8,079 nucleotides of DNA from Acidobacteriota bacterium. GTDB lineage: Bacteria; Actinomycetota; Acidimicrobiia; Acidimicrobiales; SHLQ01. The DNA is taken from positions 1 through 8,079 of the forward strand of contig JADFOM010000105.1 in the NCBI GenBank assembly GCA_022562835.1. Reading direction: 5' to 3'. Under the pieces are notes generated by a model. It was not told the origin of the DNA. It did not search any database and was given only the letters and a program-made list of their open reading frames with translations. Shown one piece after another: positions 1-5,138 of this stretch; within the stretch, counting starts at the first letter, position 1, and each line of letters starts with the position of its first letter. The translations under genes were made by a program, and so were the position numbers.

Positions 1-189
1 GATGATCTCGTCCGCGTCTGCGAGGAACCTGCATTCCAGCATCTTGATGAGGCGATAGAGAAAACCTCCAGGGGACCACAACCCTCCATCCACGCGTTCA
101 TCAGCTCAAAACCCACGCATGTCAAAGATGAAGCCCCCACCTCGGGCATCGGCGAGCGCGTAAGCACTCGAACCGGCCTCATAGCCGCT
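1..189 (-). pseudogene. Family 4 glycosyltransferase fragment interrupted by TGA
   Basis: Read on the minus strand, this is an internal piece of a GT4-type glycosyltransferase that continues past the left edge. The frame gives FIFDMRGF, then a stop (TGA at 106-108), then ADERVDGGLW, and further on LYRLIKMLECRFLADADEII. From family knowledge this matches the conserved stretch with DMRGFWADERVDGG followed by the helix ending in ADxIVxLT, so the TGA replaces a conserved Trp. Family resemblance continues upstream to about the Tyr codon at 181-183 and then fades. The frame meets a TAA at 241-243 before any complete N-terminal domain. Such enzymes move sugars from nucleotide sugars onto lipid or surface-polysaccharide acceptors in the cytoplasm. 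The stop, the missing N-terminal domain and the broken neighbouring hisH suggest a decayed remnant. TGA is the normal stop of hisD, hisC and hisB here, so recoding is unlikely. The family match is from memory, not from a search. Confidence 0.62.
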
Positions 190-313
190 CCCCATACACT
201 CGCCACCCGAAAAGGCAGATAGGTGAGACCATTGTTCGTTTTAGTTTTTCCCTGCTCAGCCAGCTATCAAGGTCTCACCCATCGTGATAGAGACGAATAA
301 AGCAGTAAGGCGA
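190..313. other. Gene-free spacer between glycosyltransferase remnant and hisH
   Basis: I see no convincing gene here. A plus-strand frame is open from base 1 to TAG at 220-222, but most of it lies antisense to the glycosyltransferase fragment and it resembles nothing I know. The spacer holds a 9-bp inverted repeat. It belongs to a lower-GC block: by hand count 118 of 240 bases in 241-480 are G or C, about 49%, against roughly 60-68% inside the his genes. It may be a scar of a mobile element or deletion, but no transposase or known insertion-sequence end was recognised. Confidence 0.5.
222..279. repeat. 9-bp inverted repeat, 40-base spacer
   Basis: GGTGAGACC at 222-230 and GGTCTCACC at 271-279 are exact reverse complements separated by 40 bases. 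The arms do not extend further. The T-rich run TTTTAGTTTTTC lies inside the loop. It could be the ends of a very small degraded mobile element, an operator, or chance. There is no hairpin-plus-U-tract arrangement that would make it a clear terminator. Confidence 0.45.
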
Positions 314-1006
314 TCAAATTAGTTCACCCAGACCACCTGAAACAGGTATGCGCACTACACCTTGGGGACACCAATCTCTTGACAGGAAGCCCTCCGGACG
401 GGAAAATTTACCGGGAGGAATCAAAAGCGTTCTTCTCAAAAAGTCCGGCACACCAGAGGCTCCAAGAAACGAGGCTATGTTTGCCGCTACCACCTCGCCG
501 CCGTAGTCACATGTGGCAATGGTCTGTGCCGTGCGTCGAGGCGCGTAGCTGTGCACGAAATAGAACCATGGGTCGTCGAGACCTTCAAAGAGGACATCAT
601 CTGTGACAATATCGAGTCGATTCCACTGCATCTGCGGTCGGATGACGTCGCCGCGCAGCTCGGTCACCGTGCCTTCCAGAATGCCGAGACCCTCTGAATC
701 TGGTGTCTCCTCAGACCGCTGAAACATCATTTGCATTCCGATACAGATCCCCAGGAATGGAGTTCCCTCGGAGGCCGCGGCGACCGCTGTCTCGGCCAGC
801 TCGACCTCGCGAATGGCCTCCATGCAACGCCCGAACGCTCCAACGCCGGGTAATACAACTGCGTCAGCTGCCTCTATCTCGGAGCGGACGGCGGTGAGCA
901 ATGCGTCGGCGCCGACCTGTTGGAGTGCCTTTTCGGCCGAGCGGAGATTGCCGATGCCATAGTCGATGACCGCGACCTTGGGTCCAGCGTCGACGGTCCA
1001 GCTCAC
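314..1006 (-). CDS. hisH: Imidazole glycerol phosphate synthase, glutaminase subunit HisH, C-terminus replaced
   Basis: HisH hydrolyses glutamine and passes ammonia to HisF, which converts PRFAR to imidazole glycerol phosphate and AICAR, a branch shared by histidine and purine metabolism. The class I glutamine amidotransferase fold is clear: VIDYGIGNL (residues 13-21), VLPGVGAFG (51-59), nucleophile elbow GICIGMQ with Cys88, PQMQWN (124-129, often PHMGWN elsewhere) and FVHSYA (150-155). After EVVAA (about residue 175, base 482) the normal ending, including the QFHPEKS-type motif with the catalytic His and Glu, is missing. An unrelated tail of 55 residues runs to TGA at 314-316. No other frame of 314-480 restores the motif. 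The GTG start (1004-1006) overlaps the hisB stop as GTGA, with AGGGA 4 bases upstream. Glutaminase activity is probably lost, though an ammonia-dependent HisF might still work. Gene identity is secure and function doubtful. Confidence 0.88.
   Translation of the reverse strand: MSWTVDAGPKVAVIDYGIGNLRSAEKALQQVGADALLTAVRSEIEAADAVVLPGVGAFGRCMEAIREVELAETAVAAASEGTPFLGICIGMQMMFQRSEETPDSEGLGILEGTVTELRGDVIRPQMQWNRLDIVTDDVLFEGLDDPWFYFVHSYAPRRTAQTIATCDYGGEVVAANIASFLGASGVPDFLRRTLLIPPGKFSRPEGFLSRDWCPQGVVRIPVSGGLGELI
391..418. repeat. Small imperfect hairpin in the abnormal hisH tail
   Basis: CCTCCGG (391-397) can pair with CCGGGAGG (411-418) with one bulged G, leaving a 13-base A/T-rich loop. It lies within the replaced part of hisH. 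There is no U-tract on either strand next to it, so a terminator role is not supported. It may be incidental. Confidence 0.3.
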
Positions 1007-1593
1007 AACGTCCCTTTGGTCGAGGGGATGCCACCGCCCTCGACGCGCACGGCGTCCCGCAAGACTCTGGCAACGCCCTTGAACGAGGCCTCGATGATGT
1101 GGTGTGTGTTCTGCCCTCGCACGCCGACGACGTGCAGCGTGATGGCCGAAGCGTTCACGAACGCTCGCCAGAACTCCTCGCAGAGCTGCGGATCAAACGG
1201 TGGGTCGCCGAGGATCTTCTCGCCCGGGAACGCGACGTCGTAGTACAGGAACGGACGGCCGGACAGGTCGACCGCTATTTCGACAAGCGCCTCGTCGAGC
1301 GGCACTGATATCGATGCGAAGCGTCGAACTCCTGCCCTGTCACCTAGTGCCTCGCGCAGCACGGTGCCCAACAAGATGCCGGTGTCCTCGACCGTGTGGT
1401 GTGCGTCGATTTCGAGGTCGCCGGTCGCAGCGACGCGCAGGTCGAACCCGCTATGACGTCCTAATTGGGACAACATGTGGTCGAAGAAAGGCAGACCGGT
1501 CGATACGTCGGTGGTACCTGCACCGTCGATATCGAGTGACAGTTCGATCGAGGTCTCGGCGGTCTTTCGGTTGGCAGATGCTGCGCGGCTCAC
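1003..1593 (-). CDS. hisB: Imidazoleglycerol-phosphate dehydratase HisB (monofunctional)
   Basis: HisB removes water from imidazole glycerol phosphate to give imidazole acetol phosphate, using two Mn ions in a cytoplasmic 24-mer. The 196-residue product has the usual length of the monofunctional enzyme. Metal-binding motifs are visible: FFDHMLSQLGRHSGF (residues 36-50), DAHHTVEDTG (63-72) and the second-half HHIIE with His164, His165 and Glu168. It ends in the usual GGIPSTKGTL. I take the GTG at 1591-1593 as the start because it overlaps the hisC stop as GTGA, has AAGGAG (1599-1604) 5 bases upstream, and puts the family N-terminus (NRKTAETSIELSLD) in place. A longer frame to 1689 only adds sequence antisense to no gene and in frame behind hisC. 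Its own TGA overlaps the hisH GTG. There is no HisN-type phosphatase domain. Confidence 0.96.
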   Translation of the reverse strand: MSRAASANRKTAETSIELSLDIDGAGTTDVSTGLPFFDHMLSQLGRHSGFDLRVAATGDLEIDAHHTVEDTGILLGTVLREALGDRAGVRRFASISVPLDEALVEIAVDLSGRPFLYYDVAFPGEKILGDPPFDPQLCEEFWRAFVNASAITLHVVGVRGQNTHHIIEASFKGVARVLRDAVRVEGGGIPSTKGTL

Positions 1594-2654
1594 AAGATCT
1601 CCTTCAGTGCTTCGATGAATGCGACGTTTTCTGCGGGCGACCCGACCGTGACACGAAGACAACCTTCGAGTCCGGGCCAGCTTGCACAATTTCGGACGAG
1701 GATCGAGTGGTCGACCAACCTCTGCCAGACCTCGTCGCCTGACCGGCTGATGGGCCGGAACAGAATAAAGTTGGCGCCCGAGGGCCAGAGGTGCACATCG
1801 AGCTCGGTGAGTGCGTTGGCAATCGAGCCTCTCTGTTCGACAATCGCGGCGACTCGGGCGGCCATTTCGTCACCGTATTCGAGCGCCGCCAGGCCCGCAG
1901 CCTGTTTGAACGCATCGACGTGATAGGGCAGTACGACCGCCTCGAGTCCCTCGATGAGCCAGCTTGGACCTAGTCCATAACCGAGGCGGGCAGCAGCCAT
2001 GCTCCATGTCTTGGAGAAGGTGCGCGTGACCAATAAGGGGCGCTCGTCGTCGATCAGCGACACCGCACTCCTGGGTGAGAACTGTCCGTAGGCCTCGTCG
2101 ACGATGACCAGGGCGCCGTCACGCTGTGCACGCTCCACAACCGCGGCGGCGAGCCCTTCGGGATCGACGGTGCCCGACGGATTGTTGGGCGAGCACAGGA
2201 AGATGACATCGGGATGCTCGGAGTCGATCGCTTCGAGCGCGGCGTCGACGTCGAGGTTGAAATCATCGTCGCGCGGCGCGCTGATCACCTCGGTGCCCGT
2301 CACTCGCGCGATGTGGGAATGCAGTGCGTAGGTCGGTTCGAAGACGAGCGCTCGCCGACCGACACCGCCGTAGGCGAGCAGCGCACACTGGAGCACCTCG
2401 TTCGATCCGTTCGCCACGAAAACCCGCTCGGTCGGCTGCGCATAACGCGCGGCGATCGCGCCGCGCAACGCGGTCGCTGAGCGGTCGGGATAGCGATGCC
2501 AGTCGATGGAGCGAACCGCCTCGCCAACCGCGTCGACGAAACCGGGCGGCGGTGGTGCCGGCGACTCGTTCGTGTTGAGCCGTACCGACACGTCGACTTG
2601 AGCGGAGTGATAACCCTCCATCATGGCGAGGTCGTCACGAAGCTGTGGTCTCAT
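1590..2654 (-). CDS. hisC: Histidinol-phosphate aminotransferase HisC
   Basis: This PLP enzyme transfers an amino group from glutamate to imidazole acetol phosphate, giving histidinol phosphate. The 354 residues form a complete fold type I aminotransferase: LNTNESP (residues 26-32), YPD near 55-57, NGSNEVL (82-88), SPNNPSGT (155-162), VDEAYGQF with Asp186 and Tyr189 at the cofactor, TFSK with Lys215 as the Schiff-base lysine, SMAAARLGYG with Arg223 for the PLP phosphate, and CLRVTVG with Arg334 for the substrate carboxylate. The ATG start (2652-2654) overlaps the hisD TGA as ATGA, so translation is probably coupled. At the 3' end its TGA overlaps the hisB GTG. The N-terminal Arg contacts and length are ordinary. 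A relaxed aromatic aminotransferase is possible in principle, but the his operon setting makes HisC the natural reading. Confidence 0.96.
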   Translation of the reverse strand: MRPQLRDDLAMMEGYHSAQVDVSVRLNTNESPAPPPPGFVDAVGEAVRSIDWHRYPDRSATALRGAIAARYAQPTERVFVANGSNEVLQCALLAYGGVGRRALVFEPTYALHSHIARVTGTEVISAPRDDDFNLDVDAALEAIDSEHPDVIFLCSPNNPSGTVDPEGLAAAVVERAQRDGALVIVDEAYGQFSPRSAVSLIDDERPLLVTRTFSKTWSMAAARLGYGLGPSWLIEGLEAVVLPYHVDAFKQAAGLAALEYGDEMAARVAAIVEQRGSIANALTELDVHLWPSGANFILFRPISRSGDEVWQRLVDHSILVRNCASWPGLEGCLRVTVGSPAENVAFIEALKEIL

Positions 2655-3955
2655 GCTGATCCGGACGTTTGACGAATACGGATTGCCTCCGCGTGCGCGT
2701 CGAGATTTTCGGCCTCTGCCAGGGCTATTACTGCGGGAGCGACCGCGTCGAATCCTTCAGCATCGACCGTAACGACATGCATCTCCTTGAGGAAGTCCGA
2801 CACGGTGAGCGCCTGGCCGAACCTGGCGGTGCGCGCGGTTGGCAGAACATGGCTCGGACCAGCCGCGTAGTCACCAATGGCAGCCGAGGACAGTGCACCG
2901 ACGAAGATTTCGCCGGCGTGGCGGACCTGTGCGACCAGCGGCTGGGGGTCTGTGACCATGAGCTGAAGGTGTTCTGGCGCTATCTGGTTGGCGAGTTCGA
3001 TCGCTTCCCCCGGTCCGTCTACGAGCGCTATGTAGCCGTTCGATCCGAGTGTCGCTGCGATGTGCTCGGCGCGCACGGCGGTCGAGAGCTGTTGGGTGAT
3101 CGAGTCGGCAACACGATCGGCGACCTCGCCGTCCCAGGTTATGAACCATCCGAGCCCGTCTGGCCCGTGCTCGGCCTGCAGGATCACGTCCGCCGCCGCC
3201 CACGATGGATCGACGCTGGCATCGGCTATGACCACCACCTCGGACGGTCCTGCGAACGCGGCGGGAACCTTGACGATGCCTTCGCTCGACAGCTCGCGTT
3301 TGGCGGTTGCCACGTAGTTGTTTCCCGGCCCGACGATGACGTCAACCGGAAGGACACTGTTCGTGCCGTAAGCCATTGCAGCAATCGCATGGGCGCCGCC
3401 GATGGGGTGGACCCGATCGACCCCCGCGAGATGTGCGGCAGCCAGGGTGATGTCGGGCACCAACCCGTCTGGCCCAGGTGGCACGCACACACAGACCTCG
3501 TCAACCCCGGCCACCCGCGCGGGTATGGCGCTCATCAGGACGGTAGAGGGATATATGGCGCGCCCCCCCGGCACGTAGCACCCCGCGGACTCGACGGGTC
3601 GGTGAATGGTTTCGATGCCTATTCCATCAAGTTCGAACGAACGCTCCGATGGCAGTTGGTGTTCGTGAAAAGCGCGCACTCGATCCGCAGCTAGACCCAT
3701 CGCGTCGCAAAGCGACGGCTCTAGTCGGTCGAAGGCTGCGGCGAGTTGGTCGGGTGCAACCAAGAGCGTGTCGAGCAACACACCGTCGAACCGTTCGGTT
3801 AGTGCCAGCAGCGCTTGGTCACCGTCGCGTGCGACCTGGGCGAGAATCTCACGCACAGCGGCAATCGGCAGGTCGGTCTCGGCGTCGAGTCCCGGCAGCG
3901 TCCATTCGGACGACGATTGCCCCCGCAAATCAATGCGGTTCAGCGTGTTGCTCAC
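2651..3955 (-). CDS. hisD: Histidinol dehydrogenase HisD
   Basis: HisD carries out the last two steps of histidine synthesis, oxidising histidinol to histidine through histidinaldehyde with two NAD and a Zn ion. The 434 residues match the family's full length. Key positions are visible: GCYVPGGRAIYPSTV (125-139), VGPGNNYVATAKREL (208-222), AGPSEVVVIAD (235-245), LQAEHG with Zn ligands Gln260 and His263, EHLQL with Glu328 and His329 as the acid-base pair, GDYAAGPSHVLPT with Zn ligand Asp362, and LDAHAE with Zn ligand His421. It is the first gene of the operon. The start is GTG at 3953-3955. No Shine-Dalgarno sequence precedes it, but a TAACGT hexamer 6 bases upstream fits a leaderless transcript. 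The stop overlaps the hisC ATG. Confidence 0.97.
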   Translation of the reverse strand: MSNTLNRIDLRGQSSSEWTLPGLDAETDLPIAAVREILAQVARDGDQALLALTERFDGVLLDTLLVAPDQLAAAFDRLEPSLCDAMGLAADRVRAFHEHQLPSERSFELDGIGIETIHRPVESAGCYVPGGRAIYPSTVLMSAIPARVAGVDEVCVCVPPGPDGLVPDITLAAAHLAGVDRVHPIGGAHAIAAMAYGTNSVLPVDVIVGPGNNYVATAKRELSSEGIVKVPAAFAGPSEVVVIADASVDPSWAAADVILQAEHGPDGLGWFITWDGEVADRVADSITQQLSTAVRAEHIAATLGSNGYIALVDGPGEAIELANQIAPEHLQLMVTDPQPLVAQVRHAGEIFVGALSSAAIGDYAAGPSHVLPTARTARFGQALTVSDFLKEMHVVTVDAEGFDAVAPAVIALAEAENLDAHAEAIRIRQTSGSA

Positions 3956-3967
3956 CAGTCCACGTTA
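3956..3967 (-). promoter_or_regulatory. Candidate leaderless promoter -10 element of hisD
   Basis: On the minus strand TAACGT (3962-3967) fits the actinobacterial -10 pattern TANNNT and ends 6 bases before the GTG of hisD, which has no ribosome binding site. This is the spacing expected if transcription starts at the start codon. A -35 element is not convincing: TCCGAC lies at the right distance (3985-3990). Confidence 0.45.
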
Positions 3968-3996
3968 GCTGGGATGCCGCCCTCGTCGGACGAGAT

Positions 3997-4059
3997 AACT
4001 AACGGGGTCAAGTCTCACTAATGACGAACTACAACTAACCGGTCCTGACCCCGTTAGTT
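3997..4059. repeat. Perfect 14-bp inverted repeat in the hisD/small-gene divergent spacer
   Basis: AACTAACGGGGTCA (3997-4010) and TGACCCCGTTAGTT (4046-4059) are exact reverse complements around a 35-base loop. The loop holds two more copies of the ACTAA core (4017-4021 and 4034-4038), and AACTAAC at 4033-4039 can pair instead with GTTAGTT at 4053-4059, giving an alternative smaller hairpin. It sits between divergent genes, so it is not an ordinary terminator of either. It may be a REP-like or MITE-like mobile palindrome, or an operator controlling one or both promoters. The style (GGGGTCA arms with ACTAA) recalls short interspersed palindromes seen in other genomes, but I cannot confirm that here. 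Confidence 0.8.
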
Positions 4060-4070
4060 GCAGGGGACGC

Positions 4071-4076
4071 TATACA
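4071..4076 (+). promoter_or_regulatory. Candidate -10 element of the small gene
   Basis: TATACA lies 7 bases before the ATG at 4084, a spacing compatible with a leaderless transcript. A weak ribosome binding site, AGGGGA at 4062-4067, is 16 bases from the ATG, which is too far to be a good one. No clear -35 element is seen, and the -35 zone falls within the right arm of the inverted repeat. Confidence 0.3.
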
Positions 4077-4083
4077 TGACCCG

Positions 4084-4284
4084 ATGGACCACAATGTCGA
4101 CCGTGACCGCGCGGAACTCGCCTCGAACTCGACCCAGATCGATGATCTGACCGCTCGAATACTTGCGATAGCGGAACAGTACGTCGACGGTGACCGCGAA
4201 GACGTATCGATGCAGCTGTTCGAGATCGAGCGCACGCTTCGCTCGGCAAATCGTCGGTTACGAGGCGTGCTGAAATCGATCTGA
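4084..4284 (+). CDS. Hypothetical small protein, 66 residues
   Basis: I do not recognise a named family. The product is a small, charged, Leu/Arg-rich protein with no membrane segment, signal peptide or cysteine. Residues 19-63 look helical: DDLTARILAIAEQYVDGDRE is followed by LFEIERTLRSANRRLRGVL, where Leu, Ile and Val recur at helical spacing, so a helical hairpin or a small partner-binding protein is plausible. Codon use is like that of its neighbours, with C or G at most third positions, which supports real coding. It is divergent from hisD and followed by udk on the same strand 112 bases later. The ATG at 4084 is preferred; an ATG at 4076 is in another frame. The function is unknown and I infer none from the neighbours. 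Confidence 0.65.
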   Translation: MDHNVDRDRAELASNSTQIDDLTARILAIAEQYVDGDREDVSMQLFEIERTLRSANRRLRGVLKSI

Positions 4285-4297
4285 CCAAGCGTGTAGT

Positions 4298-4329
4298 CCC
4301 TGTCGCGCAACGTGCACCGCGCTGACGGG
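4298..4329. terminator. Possible hairpin terminator after the small gene
   Basis: CCC(T)GTCGCGC at 4298-4308 can pair with GCGC(T)GACGGG at 4319-4329. That makes ten G/C-rich pairs with one bulged T on each side and a 10-base loop. It starts 14 bases after the stop of the small gene. No U-tract follows, so it would be a weak or factor-assisted terminator. It could instead be a structure in the udk leader. Confidence 0.4.
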
Positions 4330-4382
4330 TCATGCAGCCAAGGACATTGACGCCCAACTGAGCACGGCGGAAGCCCCAGCGC

Positions 4383-4388
4383 TAGGGT
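4383..4388 (+). promoter_or_regulatory. Candidate -10 element of udk
   Basis: TAGGGT matches TANNNT and lies 8 bases before the GTG start of udk. The same bases include AGGG (4384-4387), which could act as a ribosome binding site 9 bases from the start, so the sequence does not decide between a leaderless and a leadered transcript. CTGAGC at 4359-4364 is a poor -35 candidate with an 18-base spacer. Confidence 0.35.
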
Positions 4389-4396
4389 GAAATCCC

Positions 4397-5056
4397 GTGC
4401 GACCGGTGCTGATTGGGATTGCGGGGGGCTCAGGCTCTGGGAAGACCACGCTGGCGACCGCATTGTGCAACGTTCTCGGCGATGCAACCGTGATCTCACA
4501 CGATTCGTACTACCACGATCTCTCCCACCTCGATGTTGCACGCCGGGCACAGGCTAATTTCGATCATCCAGCCTCACTCGACACCGATCTGCTTGCTGAG
4601 CACCTCGTCATGTTGCGCAGCAATACCACCGTCGAGGTGCCGGTCTACGACTTCACGAACCACGCTCGCACCGGCGAACATCGCCCCGTCGCAGCGGCAC
4701 AGGTCATCGTGATAGATGGTGTATTGCTCTTCACCCATCCGAAGGTCGTCTCGTTGCTCGATCACAGGGTCTTCGTTGCAGCCGACGACCAGACTCGGTT
4801 CGAGCGCCGACTACGCCGCGATGTCGCCCAGCGCGGCCGGACCGCCAAGAGCGTGCGACAGCAGTTCGCCCGCACGGTCGAACCCATGCATCGTGCTTTT
4901 GTCGACCCGAGCAGTGTTCACGCCGACCGCGTCGTTACTCCGGCGGATCGCATAGACGATGTCTGCGCAGAAATCTCGGTGCTGGTCAATCGCCTACGCG
5001 AGGTGATCGGATCCGAGCGAACATCCCAAGCCGTCGCCCAACACCAACAGGGCTAG
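4397..5056 (+). CDS. udk: Uridine kinase
   Basis: Uridine kinase phosphorylates uridine and cytidine to UMP and CMP with ATP or GTP in the cytoplasmic pyrimidine salvage pathway. The 219-residue product is a P-loop kinase of normal family length. Walker A is GGSGSGKTT (residues 10-18), followed by ISHDSYYHDLS with the substrate-binding Asp-Ser-Tyr, NFDHPASLDTDLL, PVYDFTNHAR, the Walker B-like strand VIVIDGVLLF, the lid-type segment TRFERRLRRDVAQRGR, and VEPMHRAFVDPSSVHADRVV near the end. The start is GTG at 4397-4399, placed so that the P-loop begins after the usual short first strand. It faces the RamB-like gene tail to tail. Phosphoribulokinase is a related fold, but its longer C-terminal part is absent. 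Confidence 0.93.
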   Translation: MRPVLIGIAGGSGSGKTTLATALCNVLGDATVISHDSYYHDLSHLDVARRAQANFDHPASLDTDLLAEHLVMLRSNTTVEVPVYDFTNHARTGEHRPVAAAQVIVIDGVLLFTHPKVVSLLDHRVFVAADDQTRFERRLRRDVAQRGRTAKSVRQQFARTVEPMHRAFVDPSSVHADRVVTPADRIDDVCAEISVLVNRLREVIGSERTSQAVAQHQQG

Positions 5057-5089
5057 GACACTTGGGACTTGAGCGGATGGGTCGAGTAA

Positions 5090-5133
5090 GCGCCTTGGCC
5101 AGTTGGGCTTTTCGGTGCTTCTCGTGAAGGCGC
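5090..5133. terminator. Possible shared terminator between udk and the RamB-like gene
   Basis: GCGCCTT (5090-5096) and AAGGCGC (5127-5133) are exact reverse complements around a 30-base loop. The loop contains a short GCC/GGC hairpin followed by TTTT (5109-5112) on the plus strand. It lies in the 82-base spacer between convergent genes, where a bidirectional terminator is expected. The stem is short and the loop long, so the call is tentative. Confidence 0.4.
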
Positions 5134-5138
5134 CCGGA

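Noticed and set aside
106..108. TGA read as Trp or selenocysteine in the glycosyltransferase fragment
   Set aside because: TGA is the natural stop of hisD, hisC and hisB in the same window, and the fragment is also incomplete upstream. A mutation or sequencing error is simpler.
1..222. Plus-strand partial open frame ending in TAG at 220-222
   Set aside because: It is largely antisense to a stretch with a clear glycosyltransferase motif, and its translation resembles no family I know.
190..480. Insertion sequence or group II intron ends at the hisH breakpoint
   Set aside because: There is no transposase or maturase reading frame, no domain V-like hairpin and no target duplication. Only a 9-bp inverted repeat is present, so an element type cannot be named.
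1003..1689. Longer HisB start at 1689
   Set aside because: The added residues are unlike HisB and lie inside hisC. The GTG at 1591-1593 has AAGGAG in front, a GTGA overlap with hisC and the normal family N-terminus.
1200..1742. Plus-strand open frame of 180 codons
   Set aside because: It is Arg-rich low-complexity translation antisense to hisB and hisC, typical of the opposite strand of high-GC genes.
2669..3694. Long plus-strand open frame of 341 codons
   Set aside because: It is antisense to hisD, whose catalytic motifs are all intact. Its translation has no recognisable family and an unlikely composition. It is a shadow of high-GC coding sequence.
3956..4083. T-box riboswitch or His-rich leader peptide for hisD
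   Set aside because: T-box control of his genes is known in some actinobacteria, but no T-box bulge, no His-codon run and no terminator are seen, and the likely transcript is leaderless.
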